Shown here piece by piece: positions 1 to 8,794 of a stretch of DNA of 64,000 nucleotides; position 1 is the stretch's first letter, and every line of letters begins with the position of its first letter. The DNA comes from CAXTSE01 sp035554115. GTDB taxonomy: Bacteria > Actinomycetota > Actinomycetes > Actinomycetales > Microbacteriaceae. The position numbers and the translations under genes were made by a program. The DNA lies in assembly GCA_035554115.1 (NCBI GenBank), contig DATMIW010000012.1:1-64000 (forward strand), written 5' to 3'. Below the pieces are notes generated by a model. It searched no databases. It was not told the origin of the DNA and saw only the letters and a program-made list of their open reading frames with translations.

Positions 1-393
1 ATGTTCGCGCTGACCTTCACCCCCAAGAACACGCAGGGCTGCGGCACGGTGATGGGGCGCGTTGGTGTGCAAGCGCACCCACCCGTCGACGGTGGCGTAG
101 TCGCCGGCAATCGCATCCCACGGCGAAGGCAGGGACCACCCGATCGGAGTGAGAGCCATGCCGAACCAGCTGTCGACCAGGCCGCGGTCAACCGTAATCT
201 CACCCACAGGATGCCCGAGAGCCGCCCGCAGATCGGCCAGCGCGAGCGCCGCTGTGGACACACTGGCCGTCGCCAACTCAGACACCGGGTACAGGGAATT
301 CAGTGCACCGGCGCCGTGCAGGGTGACCGACTCGAGGTCGGCCAACTCGAGAGCGGCGGCCAGGCGCGTCCGGAGATGTGATTCGGCGTCCAT
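1..393 (-). CDS. CoA transferase family III (CaiB/BaiF), N-terminal part, cut by window edge
   Basis: A minus-strand reading frame runs from an ATG at 393 to the first base of the window and stays open for 131 codons, so the gene continues beyond the edge. The segment GWVRLHTNAPHHRAAALRVLG around residues 105-124 is typical of CaiB/BaiF type III CoA transferases, which move CoA between acyl-CoA and carboxylate substrates. The catalytic Asp region is outside the window, so the substrate cannot be guessed. The ATG lies 7 nt after TACGGT, with TTATGG 17 nt further upstream, which would suit a leaderless transcript. It diverges from the secreted-protein gene at 454; the 60-bp gap between them must hold both promoters. 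Confidence 0.75.
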   Translation of the reverse strand, partial: MDAESHLRTRLAAALELADLESVTLHGAGALNSLYPVSELATASVSTAALALADLRAALGHPVGEITVDRGLVDSWFGMALTPIGWSLPSPWDAIAGDYATVDGWVRLHTNAPHHRAAALRVLGGEGQREH

Positions 394-453
394 CTGCCCA
401 CCGTAGCCGCCACTCTTAACGCCCATAAGGGAGCCATGCGACACTAAAAGGAC

Positions 454-1101
454 ATGATTCGCTTCCCGAAAGCCTCGACCGCACGCCTCGGCGTGCGTGT
501 CGCCGCGACCGCTGGGGTTGCGCTGCTGATCGGAGCATTCGCCGTCGCCCCTCCCCCGCTGGTCGGCCAGGCCACCGAGCTGGACGCCTATATGTTGTCG
601 AATTCACAAACCGTCAGCGTGTCTCATAGCGTCGAGATCACCGCCCTCGACCGAGGCGACTACGGGGCTACGCCGGGAGTCGCGTCACTCGTTGCCGGAG
701 GCACCAATTACGACTGGGCCAAGCTCGTGCTGCTCTTCGCCCACATGCCTATGACCGACGACAATGTGACGGTTTTCACACGATGGATGCGGCAGGAAAA
801 CGGCGCCGACAACTGGTTCAACCGCAACAACCCCCTCAATAACGGGTTCGGAGCACCGGGCGCCGGCGGAACAGGTACTAACCCCAACCTTGTCGTGGCA
901 GCGCAGAACGTTGCGAAGGCCTTCGACAAAATCGGGGGCTACGCGGGCTTCGTCGACGCGTTCCGGCGCGGGGCGCCGACGGCCGAGATCGAGGCGGCGA
1001 TTTGGGCATCGCCGTGGGCGACCAGCCACTACGCCAATGGTACGCACTGGCATTACACGCCGGTGGATGTGGTGAAGGCTCCTGCGTCAGCGTGGGGGTG
1101 A
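454..1101 (+). CDS. small secreted protein, possibly lysozyme-like
   Basis: 215 residues. An N-terminal signal peptide is clear (positive MIRFPKASTARLGVR, then a hydrophobic stretch to about residue 34). The mature part is rich in aromatic and Asn residues, with FTRWMRQENG near residues 108-117, a run of Asn around NRNNPLNN, and an AAIWASPWATSHYANG segment near the end. This layout, with one Glu in a helix followed by an Asn-rich loop, recalls lysozyme or transglycosylase-like folds, but no diagnostic motif is visible and the function stays open. The start is supported by AAAAGGA 5 nt before the ATG. The gene stands alone between a divergent CoA transferase and convergent prs. Confidence 0.7.
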   Translation: MIRFPKASTARLGVRVAATAGVALLIGAFAVAPPPLVGQATELDAYMLSNSQTVSVSHSVEITALDRGDYGATPGVASLVAGGTNYDWAKLVLLFAHMPMTDDNVTVFTRWMRQENGADNWFNRNNPLNNGFGAPGAGGTGTNPNLVVAAQNVAKAFDKIGGYAGFVDAFRRGAPTAEIEAAIWASPWATSHYANGTHWHYTPVDVVKAPASAWG

Positions 1102-1122
1102 TTTCGACAGGCTCAATCCCGG
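1102..1122. repeat. degenerate copy of dispersed GGTCGAGCCTGTCGAGAC repeat
   Basis: Directly after the stop of the secreted-protein gene lies TTTCGACAGGCTCAATCCCGG. Its complement matches the repeat found at 22159-22231, 26345 and 42795 with a few changes. It sits in the convergent gap between this gene and prs. Confidence 0.5.
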
Positions 1123-1132
1123 TGCGTCGAAG

Positions 1133-2110
1133 CTAGGCGGCGCCGTCGAACATTGAGGTGACGGAGCCGTCGTCGAACACCTCGTGGATCGCGCGTGCGA
1201 TCAGCGGGGCGATCGGCAGGATTGTCAGTCGGTCCCAATGCTTCTCGACGGGGATCGGAAGCGTGTCGGTGACGACGACCGAGTCGATGAACTCGCTCTG
1301 CAGGATTTCGACGGCGGGGTCGGAGAACACCGCATGCGTGGCGGCGACGACGACATTGGTCGCCCCGTGGTCTTTGAGAGCTTCAGCGGCCTTCACGATT
1401 GTGCGACCGGTATCGATCAGGTCGTCAACAAGCAGGCAGGTGCGCCCTGCGACATCGCCGACGATCTCGTGAACGCTGACCTGGTTATGCACCCGCGGGT
1501 CACGACGCTTGTGGATGATCGCGAGCGGGGCGCCGAGCTTGTCACTCCAAATATCTGCAACGCGCACCCGACCCATATCGGGGCTGACGACGGTCAGCGT
1601 GCTCGGGTCGAGCTTGGCCTGGAAGTGCTCGAGCAGCACCGGCATGGCAAATAGGTGATCGACGGGGCCGTCAAAGAAGCCCTGGATCTGCGCGGCGTGC
1701 AGATCCACGCTCATGATGCGATCCGCTCCCGCCGCTTTGAACAGATCGGCGACCAGACGCGCCGAGATCGGCTCGCGACCGCGGCCCTTTTTGTCTTGGC
1801 GTGCATAGGGATAGAACGGCGCAACGACCGTGATGCGCTTCGCACTCGCGCGCTTGGCGGCATCGACCATGACGAGTTGCTCCATGAGCCATTCGTTGAT
1901 CGGGTAGGTGTGCGACTGGATCACGAAAATGTCGCACCCGCGAATGCTCTCGTCGAAGCGGGCGTAGATTTCGCCGTTCGCGAAGGTGCGGGCGTCAGTG
2001 TGAACGAGTTCGGAACCCAGTTCTGCCGCGATCTGCTCGGCCAGTGCGGGATGCGCCCTGCCCGATACGAGAACGAGCTTCTTCTGGCCGGTGATCTTGA
2101 TGGCCGCCAA
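1133..2110 (-). CDS. prs: ribose-phosphate pyrophosphokinase
   Basis: Makes PRPP from ribose 5-phosphate and ATP, feeding purine, pyrimidine, His, Trp and NAD synthesis; cytosolic. 325 residues, normal for the family. Visible signatures are the flexible loop YPYARQDKKGRGREPISA, the metal-binding DLHAAQIQGFF segment and the PRPP-binding loop VDDLIDTGRT. The frame is open far upstream into glmU, but homology begins at AAIKITGQKK; the TTG at 2110, preceded closely by GGAAGGCGGAG, is the best start. It lies 46 bp downstream of glmU on the same strand, the usual actinobacterial glmU-prs pairing, so the two are probably co-transcribed. Confidence 0.95.
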   Translation of the reverse strand: MAAIKITGQKKLVLVSGRAHPALAEQIAAELGSELVHTDARTFANGEIYARFDESIRGCDIFVIQSHTYPINEWLMEQLVMVDAAKRASAKRITVVAPFYPYARQDKKGRGREPISARLVADLFKAAGADRIMSVDLHAAQIQGFFDGPVDHLFAMPVLLEHFQAKLDPSTLTVVSPDMGRVRVADIWSDKLGAPLAIIHKRRDPRVHNQVSVHEIVGDVAGRTCLLVDDLIDTGRTIVKAAEALKDHGATNVVVAATHAVFSDPAVEILQSEFIDSVVVTDTLPIPVEKHWDRLTILPIAPLIARAIHEVFDDGSVTSMFDGAA

Positions 2111-2156
2111 CGCTCCGCCTTCCGCCCGAGGGGCTGTAAGCCGCCAGTCTATCGAG

Positions 2157-3590
2157 TCAGTCGGTGCCCTCGGATGCCGCACCTGCCGCATCCGCTGCGG
2201 CCGACCCCGGACGGTTGGTCGCCACCCACTGCTCGACGTTGCGCTGCGGTGCGACACTGAGCGCGAGGGCGCCGGCCGGCACATCTTTGCGGATAACGGC
2301 GCCCGCCCCGGAGTACGCGCCATCGCCGATGGTAACCGGCGCCACAAACACATTGTGGGATCCGGTACGGACATGAGAACCGACAACCGTCGGGTGCTTT
2401 TTCACCCCGTCATAATTGGCCGTAATTGTTCCCGCGCCAATGTTCGAGCTCTCGCCAACCGTCGTGTCGCCGATGTAGCTGAGGTGCGGAACCTTGCTGC
2501 CGACGCCGATTTTGGCGTTCTTGGTTTCGACAAAGGTGCCGATCTTGCCGTCGGAGCCGAGCTCGGTGCCAGGTCGCAGATAGGCGAAGGGTCCGACTGT
2601 CGCGCGGTCGCCGATCACCGCGAGAGTTGCATCGGTGCGGGTGACGCGCGCGTCCTCCCCCACCTCGCAATCGACAAGAGTCGTGTCGGGGCCCACCCGG
2701 GCGCCGCGCGCAATCGAGGTCGCGCCTTCGATATGGGTGCCGGGCAGCAGCTCCACATCTTCGGCCAGGGTGGCGCGTAGGTCGATCCAGGTGGTGGCCG
2801 GGTCGTGAACTGTTACACCGGCAAGCTGCCAGCCGCGCACGATCATCGCGTTGAGGCGTGCGGCGCTGCGCGACAGCTGCACCCGGTCGTTGATGCCCTC
2901 AACAATCCACGGGTCGTTCACCGCGACGGCGGCGATGGTCTGGCCCGAGCCTCGAAGCAGACCGACGACGTCGGTGAGGTATTTCTCACCCTGTGCGTTT
3001 GCCGACCCCACCTGCGCCAAATGCAGACGCAGCGGTGACACCCCGAAAACATAGGTGCCCGAGTTGACCTCGGTAATACGCAGCTCGTCGTCCGAGGCGT
3101 CCTTATGCTCGACGATGCGCACGACCGAGCCGTCGTCACCGCGAACGATGCGCCCATAACCTGTTGCGTCGTCGAGGATTGTGCTGAGCAGCGTGGCCGC
3201 CGCCGCCGCATCGCGGTGCGCCGCGATCAATCCTGACAGCGTGGCCGCGTCGAGCAGCGGAACATCGCCCGAGACGACCACAACATCCCCGTCGAAATCG
3301 GCGGGTAGAGCACTCAGACCGATTTCGACAGCGCGAGCTGTGCCAGGTATCTCGTCCTGGTCGACGATTATCGCCTCGGGCATGAGATCGAGAATCGCGG
3401 TCGACACGGCGTCTCGCTGATGGCGCACCACGGTGACAACATGCGCGGCGCTGAGCTCACGCGCTGTGGCCAGCACATGCCCGATCAACGGGATACCCGC
3501 AAGCGGGTGAAGCACCTTGGCGCGCGAGGACTTCATACGCGTGCCCTGGCCCGCGGCGAGGATGATGATGGCAAGGCGAGAGTCGGTCAT
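2157..3590 (-). CDS. glmU: bifunctional UDP-GlcNAc pyrophosphorylase / glucosamine-1-phosphate N-acetyltransferase
   Basis: Catalyses the last two steps of UDP-GlcNAc synthesis for peptidoglycan. 477 residues. The N-terminal uridyltransferase has the nucleotide loop LAAGQGTRMKS (about residues 11-21) and GDVPLL; the C-terminal half is a left-handed beta-helix of hexapeptide repeats with the acetyltransferase motifs ETKNAKIG, KVPHLSYIGD and NIGAGTITANYDG. The end is an Ala/Gly-rich tail, as in other actinobacterial GlmU. It is followed by prs on the same strand. The TetR gene to its left is also on the minus strand, 35 bp before the glmU ATG, so read-through is possible. Confidence 0.96.
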   Translation of the reverse strand: MTDSRLAIIILAAGQGTRMKSSRAKVLHPLAGIPLIGHVLATARELSAAHVVTVVRHQRDAVSTAILDLMPEAIIVDQDEIPGTARAVEIGLSALPADFDGDVVVVSGDVPLLDAATLSGLIAAHRDAAAAATLLSTILDDATGYGRIVRGDDGSVVRIVEHKDASDDELRITEVNSGTYVFGVSPLRLHLAQVGSANAQGEKYLTDVVGLLRGSGQTIAAVAVNDPWIVEGINDRVQLSRSAARLNAMIVRGWQLAGVTVHDPATTWIDLRATLAEDVELLPGTHIEGATSIARGARVGPDTTLVDCEVGEDARVTRTDATLAVIGDRATVGPFAYLRPGTELGSDGKIGTFVETKNAKIGVGSKVPHLSYIGDTTVGESSNIGAGTITANYDGVKKHPTVVGSHVRTGSHNVFVAPVTIGDGAYSGAGAVIRKDVPAGALALSVAPQRNVEQWVATNRPGSAAADAAGAASEGTD

Positions 3591-3625
3591 GACTCCATTG
3601 TGCCGGTCGGCGGCTGTGGCGCGGC

Positions 3626-4198
3626 TTAGCGCGGGCGAAGTCCGTCGAGGGCGAGGGCGAGCACGCGCTCGCGCTGCGCGTCGTCAGAGTAGGCGACCCC
3701 GGTGATCCCGGCAATGAGGTGCAGCACGTCGTAGATATCGGTGTCGCTCCGGACGGCACCCGCCCGCTGTGCTCGCTCGAGCACGGGACCGCCGGAGCCG
3801 TACATGGCATCGCGGCACGAACGAAAGAGGTCGGTGTCTTTGTTGATTCCGTCGATGAGCACGCGCTTAGTGCCGACGTAGTCGACGAAACGGTGAACCC
3901 ACGTGGTGAACGCGTCCGCCGGCTCCAGCGCGAGGGACTGCTCGGCGACCTCGACAAGGGACGCGATCTCGTCGACGTACACGGCCTCAATGAGCGCCGA
4001 CCGGGTGGGGAAGTGTCGGTAGAGCGTGCCGATCCCCACCTCGGCGTGGCGCGCAATGTCTTCGAGCGAGGCGAGCGAGCCATCGGCGGCGAAGGCAGTA
4101 CGCGCCGCCGCGAGCAACGCGTCGTAGTTGCGACGGGCATCTGACCGAAGCGGCCGAGGGTGGGCAGGCTGAGGGACGACGGCTGGGGAGCTGGCCAT
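3626..4198 (-). CDS. TetR-family repressor, probable regulator of the divergent efflux gene
   Basis: 190 residues from the ATG at 4198. The N-terminal helix-turn-helix is typical: SLEDIARHAEVGIGTLYRHF at about residues 46-65; the C-terminal ligand domain is unassigned. The frame is open further upstream but those residues have no TetR character and would cover the operator region. AGAAAG lies 9 nt before the ATG. The gene diverges from an MFS drug exporter, and the space between holds two matching palindromes, the standard arrangement for a repressor that controls itself and its efflux pump. Confidence 0.88.
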   Translation of the reverse strand: MASSPAVVPQPAHPRPLRSDARRNYDALLAAARTAFAADGSLASLEDIARHAEVGIGTLYRHFPTRSALIEAVYVDEIASLVEVAEQSLALEPADAFTTWVHRFVDYVGTKRVLIDGINKDTDLFRSCRDAMYGSGGPVLERAQRAGAVRSDTDIYDVLHLIAGITGVAYSDDAQRERVLALALDGLRPR

Positions 4199-4265
4199 GG
4201 AGAGGAACTTTCTGTGTGCGGTGCGTCGACGCTGACGGGGCGCATCTGAAATACGGATGGGCGGC

Positions 4266-4295
4266 TTGCAAACCGGAGGCTGCCTCCGGTAATCT
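4266..4295 (+). promoter_or_regulatory. probable promoter of the MFS efflux gene
   Basis: TTGCAA (4266-4271) and TAATCT (4290-4295) are separated by 18 bp, a good sigma-70-type spacing. The spacer is almost filled by the first of two palindromes, so a bound repressor would block RNA polymerase. Confidence 0.55.
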
Positions 4296-4313
4296 AAACG
4301 GAGGGGGCCTCCG
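4273..4313. promoter_or_regulatory. two palindromic TetR operators CGGAGG-N3-CCTCCG
   Basis: Two perfect 15-bp palindromes with the same arms: CGGAGGCTGCCTCCG at 4274-4288 (extendable by one base pair each side) and CGGAGGGGGCCTCCG at 4299-4313. Their centres are 25 bp apart. They lie in the divergent region between the TetR gene and the MFS gene. Assignment to this TetR is inferred from position and symmetry. Confidence 0.75.
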
Positions 4314-4352
4314 AACGGAGCCACCCTCCCAATATAGCTCGGATGGGACCGC

Positions 4353-5810
4353 ATGTCACTCGCCGCGACGCCTGCACGCACCTTCATTGCGCTCACGCTC
4401 ACGGTCGGCGGATTCACGACGCTGCAGTCTCTGCTGGTTCCCGTCCTTAGCGAAATCCAGAGCGAGCTCCGCACCACCCCGGCGGGTGTGACCTGGACTC
4501 TCACGGCCTGGTTCCTCACCGCGGCGGTCGCCACTCCCCTGCTTGGTCGCATAGGCGACATGTTCGGCAAGCGCCGCATGCTCCTGCTGGCGACGGTCGC
4601 TGTTGCCGCGGGCAGCCTCACCGCCGTCCTTGCGCCCACCATTGAGGTGCTGCTTCTCGCCCGCGTCATCCAGGGATTGGGCGGGGCAATCTACCCCTTG
4701 GCGTTCGGCATCGTGCGCGACACCTTCCCCGCCGCCCGCGTACCAGGCCGCATCGGGATCCTCTCGGCAATCATCGCGGTGGCGAGCGGGCTCGGCATTG
4801 TGCTTGCCGGGCCCCTCTCCGACATCCTCGGCTGGCGCGGGCTGTTTCTTGTCCCGCTCGCATTGGTGGCGATCGGCGGGGTGCTCACCGTGCTGTTCGT
4901 ACCCGAATCAGTGAGCCGCTCGGGCGGACGAGTGAACATTCCCGCAGCCCTCCTCCTCGGCGGCTGGTTGGTCGCTTTGCTGCTCCCCCTGAGCAATGGC
5001 GCGGAGTGGGGCTGGTCGTCCCCCGCCGTCATCGCGCTATTCGCAGCTGCCGCCGTCTTGCTGGTCGCGTGGATTGTCGTTGAGCTGCGCTCGCGCCAAC
5101 CGCTCATCGATGTGCGCATGATGCGCGCGTCGACAGTGTGGACGACCAACGCTGCCGGCCTGTTCATCGGCGCAACGATGTATGGCGTGTTCTCGTTCTT
5201 CCCGGGGTTTGTGCAGGCTCCCCCGTCGTCAGGATTCGGATTCGGCGCGTCAGTTTCCGAATCCGGTCTGCTGATGCTGCCCATGCTCGCCATGATGGCG
5301 GTCGGCGGATTCCTTAACGGCCCGCTCTCAAAGATCATTTCCTTGCGCACCCAGTTCGCGAGCTCGTCAGCCCTCATCGGTCTGGCCACCATCAGCATCG
5401 CGCTCGTGCACACCGCGGCCTGGCAGGTGTCGATTGCGGCGGGAGTGTTCGGGGTCGGGCTGGGGCTCGCTGTTGCTGCCATGCCGAGCCTCATCATGCA
5501 GGGCGTACCGGCATCGCAAACCGGAGTCGCAACCGGCATGAACGCCAACTTTCGCACGATCGGTAGCGCCGTCGGAACCTCGCTCATGGCGGCCATCATT
5601 GCGGGCTCCGTCACCGGATCCGGGGCCCCCACCGAGGCCGGATACTCGGCGGGATTCCTGACTCTCGCCGCGCTCGCTGCGGGCGCGGCCGGAATCGCCC
5701 TCCTGGGCCATCTGCGCAGGCACCCTGTTGCGCTGCTGAACACCGGTTCGACGGCAACGGTGCCCGGCACGGTGCGCGAGACCCGCCTCGACGGCAACCT
5801 CGCCGCGTAG
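4353..5810 (+). CDS. MFS multidrug efflux transporter, DHA2-like
   Basis: 485 residues with many hydrophobic segments, consistent with the 14-helix DHA2 drug:H+ antiporter family. Motif A is visible in the loop after helix 2 (LLGRIGDMFGKRRM, about residues 63-77), and motif C-like GLGIVLAGPLSDILGWRGLF follows near 150. The cytosolic C-terminus is short and polar. It is divergent from a TetR repressor with paired operators, so it is probably induced by its own substrates. The substrate cannot be told from sequence. It converges on pcaF with a 26-bp gap. Confidence 0.9.
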   Translation: MSLAATPARTFIALTLTVGGFTTLQSLLVPVLSEIQSELRTTPAGVTWTLTAWFLTAAVATPLLGRIGDMFGKRRMLLLATVAVAAGSLTAVLAPTIEVLLLARVIQGLGGAIYPLAFGIVRDTFPAARVPGRIGILSAIIAVASGLGIVLAGPLSDILGWRGLFLVPLALVAIGGVLTVLFVPESVSRSGGRVNIPAALLLGGWLVALLLPLSNGAEWGWSSPAVIALFAAAAVLLVAWIVVELRSRQPLIDVRMMRASTVWTTNAAGLFIGATMYGVFSFFPGFVQAPPSSGFGFGASVSESGLLMLPMLAMMAVGGFLNGPLSKIISLRTQFASSSALIGLATISIALVHTAAWQVSIAAGVFGVGLGLAVAAMPSLIMQGVPASQTGVATGMNANFRTIGSAVGTSLMAAIIAGSVTGSGAPTEAGYSAGFLTLAALAAGAAGIALLGHLRRHPVALLNTGSTATVPGTVRETRLDGNLAA

Positions 5811-5836
5811 CTCGGATCCCGTAGAGGCAGACCCGC

Positions 5837-7018
5837 TTAGGCCTCGATCACCACGGCCAGACCCTGGCCGACGCCGATACAGATCGCGGCGACCCCGATG
5901 CCGCCACCGCTCTGCTTCAGAGCGTGGGCGAGGTGCCCGATGATGCGTCCGCCGGAGGCTCCGAGCGGGTGACCGATGGCGATCGCCCCGCCGTCGATAT
6001 TGACCTTGTCGGGATCGAGCTCGGGCCACCCCCTCAAACACGCAAGGCTTTGCGCCGCGAACGCCTCATTGAGTTCGACCAGGTCGACATCGGCCCAGGT
6101 TCGGCCGGCGCGTTTCAGCGCACGGTTGGCTGCTTCGACGGGGGCGATGCCGAACAGCTCCGGTTCGATGCCCGCGACCCCGCGCCCCGTGATGCGCGCC
6201 AGGGGCTCCCCGGCGAAGGGTGCGTTCTCGCCCGCGATAAGGGTCAGCGAGGCACCGTCGTTCAAAGCGGAGGAGTTTCCGGCGGTGACCGTGCCATCGG
6301 CACGGAACGCCGGCTTCAGGCCCGCGAGAGACTCGACGCTCGAGCCGGGGCGGATCCCCTCGTCGCGCGTCAGGTCCACGCCGGGAACGGGAACGACCTC
6401 GGAATATCTCCCCGCATCCCAGGCCGCGGCTGCCAAGTTGTGCGAGCGTGCGGCGAAGGCGTCCTGCTCGTCACGCGAAATGCCGAAGCGGTCGGCGAGG
6501 AGCTCGGCACCCTCGCCGTTGCCAATGACATATTCCGACGGCATCGCCGGGTTGACGAAACGCCAGCCCACAGCCGTCGACGCGAGGGTCGCATCGGCAA
6601 TCGGGAACGGCGCCGAGGGCTTGGGCATAACCCAGGGCGAGCGGGACATCGACTCGACGCCGCCCGCGAGGATGACGCTCGCATCGCCGGTCTCAATGGC
6701 GCGCGAGGCATTGATGATCGCGTCGACACCCGAACCGCACAGCCTGTTGACAGTTGTGCCCGGAATCGACGTCGGGAGCCCGGCGAGCAGCACGGCCATG
6801 CGGGCGACCGAGCGATTGTCTTCGCCGGCCTGATTCGCATCGCCCAGCATTACGTCATCGATGAGCGCGGGGTCGAGATCGGGATGACGTGCCACCATCT
6901 CGCGGACAACATGCGCCGCGAGATCGTCGGGTCGCACCCCCGCAAGAGCTTTGCCGTAGCGACCGAAGGGGGTGCGGATCGCATCGTAAATGTAGGCAGC
7001 GGAGTTGTCGGCGGTCAT
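5837..7018 (-). CDS. pcaF: beta-ketoadipyl-CoA thiolase
   Basis: Splits 3-oxoadipyl-CoA into succinyl-CoA and acetyl-CoA, the last step of the protocatechuate pathway. 393 residues. Thiolase hallmarks are NRLCGSGVDA with the acyl-accepting Cys94, the GHPLGASGGR His motif near residue 350 and the CIGVGQG Cys motif near the end. The ATG at 7018 overlaps the pcaJ stop by ATGA; the longer open frame upstream belongs to pcaJ DNA. Sequence alone would also allow a general acetyl-CoA acetyltransferase; being last in a full pca operon makes pcaF the better name. Confidence 0.92.
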   Translation of the reverse strand: MTADNSAAYIYDAIRTPFGRYGKALAGVRPDDLAAHVVREMVARHPDLDPALIDDVMLGDANQAGEDNRSVARMAVLLAGLPTSIPGTTVNRLCGSGVDAIINASRAIETGDASVILAGGVESMSRSPWVMPKPSAPFPIADATLASTAVGWRFVNPAMPSEYVIGNGEGAELLADRFGISRDEQDAFAARSHNLAAAAWDAGRYSEVVPVPGVDLTRDEGIRPGSSVESLAGLKPAFRADGTVTAGNSSALNDGASLTLIAGENAPFAGEPLARITGRGVAGIEPELFGIAPVEAANRALKRAGRTWADVDLVELNEAFAAQSLACLRGWPELDPDKVNIDGGAIAIGHPLGASGGRIIGHLAHALKQSGGGIGVAAICIGVGQGLAVVIEA

Positions 7019-7659
7019 AGGGACGCCCCTTTCAGCGGCAGCTGGAGCAGATTCTCGAGTTCCTCGAGGGTGGTGCCGAACAGTTCCGTGGCCACCAGGC
7101 CATCGGGGGTGACCTCGAAGATCGCACGGTCGGTGTAGATGCGGGTGGCGCATCCGACCCCCGTCAATGGATAGCTGCAGTGGCCCACGACCTTCGGCGT
7201 GCCGTCGCGCGCGAGTAGATCGGTGAGCACCCACACCTCGCGGGCGCCGCGGGCGAGATCCATCGCTCCGCCAACGGCGGGAATGGAGTCGGCGCCTCCT
7301 GTGCTCCAATTGGCCAGATCGCCGGTGGCCGACACCTGGAACGCGCCGAGCACGCACAGGTCAAGGTGGCCGCCGCGCATCATTCCGAAGGAATCGGCGG
7401 TGTGGAAATACGAGGCGCCGGGCAGCGCGGTCACGGGCTGTTTGCCGGCGTTGATGAGGTCACCGTCAACGCGATCGGGGGCAGGCGACGGCCCCATGCC
7501 GAGAAGTCCATTCTCGGTATGCAACAGGATCTCGCGGCCTTCGGGCAGATGGTCGGCGACCATGGTGGGGAGGCCGATACCGAGGTTGACCACCCAGCCG
7601 TCTTCGACATCCTGAGCCAGTCGGGTCGCCAGCGCTGTGCGGCTGAGCGGTTCGCTCAT
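7015..7659 (-). CDS. pcaJ: 3-oxoadipate CoA-transferase subunit B
   Basis: Beta subunit of the enzyme that moves CoA from succinyl-CoA to 3-oxoadipate. 214 residues. The catalytic glutamate motif HTENGLLGMG is at residues 47-56 (Glu49), with GGHLDLCVLGAFQVS downstream, as in PcaJ/ScoB. The start overlaps the pcaI stop by ATGA and the stop overlaps pcaF in the same way, so subunit production is likely coupled. Confidence 0.93.
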   Translation of the reverse strand: MSEPLSRTALATRLAQDVEDGWVVNLGIGLPTMVADHLPEGREILLHTENGLLGMGPSPAPDRVDGDLINAGKQPVTALPGASYFHTADSFGMMRGGHLDLCVLGAFQVSATGDLANWSTGGADSIPAVGGAMDLARGAREVWVLTDLLARDGTPKVVGHCSYPLTGVGCATRIYTDRAIFEVTPDGLVATELFGTTLEELENLLQLPLKGASL

Positions 7660-8399
7660 GAGGCGCTCCCTTCGGACGCGGCGGACACTGCCGCCTCGGG
7701 GGTGCCGACGAAAACGCCATCGCGCATCCAGGGTCGTTCGGCCACCTGAACCAGCCGATCGACGTAGATTCCGGGGGTCGCTATCGACTCCGGGTCGAGG
7801 GCGCCGAGCTCGACGACCTCATCGACCTGGGCAACAGTGATGCGGGCTGCAGCAGCCATGAGCGGGTTGAAGTTGCGGGAGGTTTCGCGATAGATCAGAT
7901 TGCCCCAGCGGTCGCCCTTCCAGGCTCCGATGAGCGCAATGTCGCCGCGAATCGGCAGCTGAAAGAGGTAGTCGCGACCCTCGATCTCGCGCACCTCTTG
8001 ACCCTCGGCCAATTCCGTTCCGACACCGGTAGGCGTGTAAAAACCGCCGATCCCGGATCCGGCAGCCCGGAGGCGCTCGGCCAGATTGCCCTGCGGGACC
8101 AGTTCCAACTCGATCTCGCCAGCGCGATAGAGGCGATCGAAATGCCAGGAGTCGGACTGCCGGGGGAAGGAACACACCATTTTGCGAACGCGGCCCGCAG
8201 CAAGAAGCGCGGCGAGCCCGGTGTCGCCATTGCCGGCGTTGTTGCTGACGATCGTGAGGTCGCGGGCCCCCTGCTCGAGAAGCCCATCGATGAGGGCGAT
8301 GGGGTGACCGGCGAGCCCGAAGCCGCCGATGAGCACCGTTGCGCCATCGGCAACATCGGCCAGGGCGTCGGCGACATTCGCAACAGACTTGGTGATCAC
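7656..8399 (-). CDS. pcaI: 3-oxoadipate CoA-transferase subunit A
   Basis: Alpha subunit of the CoA transferase, partner of PcaJ. 247 residues. The N-terminal CoA-binding motif GGFGLAGHP is at about residues 25-33, followed by SNNAGNGDTGLAALLAAG and GIGGFYTPTGVGTELAEG, all standard for the PcaI/ScoA family. The C-terminal half carries NPLMAAAARITVAQVDEVV. It overlaps pcaC upstream and pcaJ downstream by 4 bp each. Confidence 0.93.
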   Translation of the reverse strand: MITKSVANVADALADVADGATVLIGGFGLAGHPIALIDGLLEQGARDLTIVSNNAGNGDTGLAALLAAGRVRKMVCSFPRQSDSWHFDRLYRAGEIELELVPQGNLAERLRAAGSGIGGFYTPTGVGTELAEGQEVREIEGRDYLFQLPIRGDIALIGAWKGDRWGNLIYRETSRNFNPLMAAAARITVAQVDEVVELGALDPESIATPGIYVDRLVQVAERPWMRDGVFVGTPEAAVSAASEGSAS

Positions 8400-8794
8400 G
8401 GCGCCACACCATCCGGCTCTGTCGGGTCGTCGAGAATCGGCTTCGCGAATCGGAACGCGGTGTTTGCGGCGGGAACCCCGGCATAGATCGCCGACTGCAG
8501 CAGTACCTCGATGATCTCCTCGCGGCTCAGCCCATTGCGCAGGGCGGCGCGCACATGCATCGCAAGCTCTTCGTGATGACCGAGGGCGATCAGAATGCTC
8601 ATCACAGCCACGCTTCGCTCGCGCCGGCCGAGACCATTGCGCGACCAGATATCACCCCATGCGTAGCGAGTGATGAGGTCCTGGAAGGCGGCGGTCGACG
8701 GGGTCGTTCCGGCGACGGCGGCGTCCACGTGGTTATCGCCCAGCACCGCCCGGCGTACTTTCATGCCCGCGGCGACGCGTTCCTCGTCGGTCAT
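8396..8794 (-). CDS. pcaC: 4-carboxymuconolactone decarboxylase
   Basis: Decarboxylates gamma-carboxymuconolactone to 3-oxoadipate enol-lactone. 132 residues, a normal free-standing PcaC; in many actinobacteria it is fused to PcaD, but here the two are separate. AhpD-like fold with RYAWGDIWSRNGLGRRERS and the helical GHHEELAMHVRAALRNGLSR segment. ATG at 8794, chosen because it overlaps the pcaD stop by ATGA; AGGAGAT lies just upstream. Confidence 0.94.
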   Translation of the reverse strand: MTDEERVAAGMKVRRAVLGDNHVDAAVAGTTPSTAAFQDLITRYAWGDIWSRNGLGRRERSVAVMSILIALGHHEELAMHVRAALRNGLSREEIIEVLLQSAIYAGVPAANTAFRFAKPILDDPTEPDGVAP

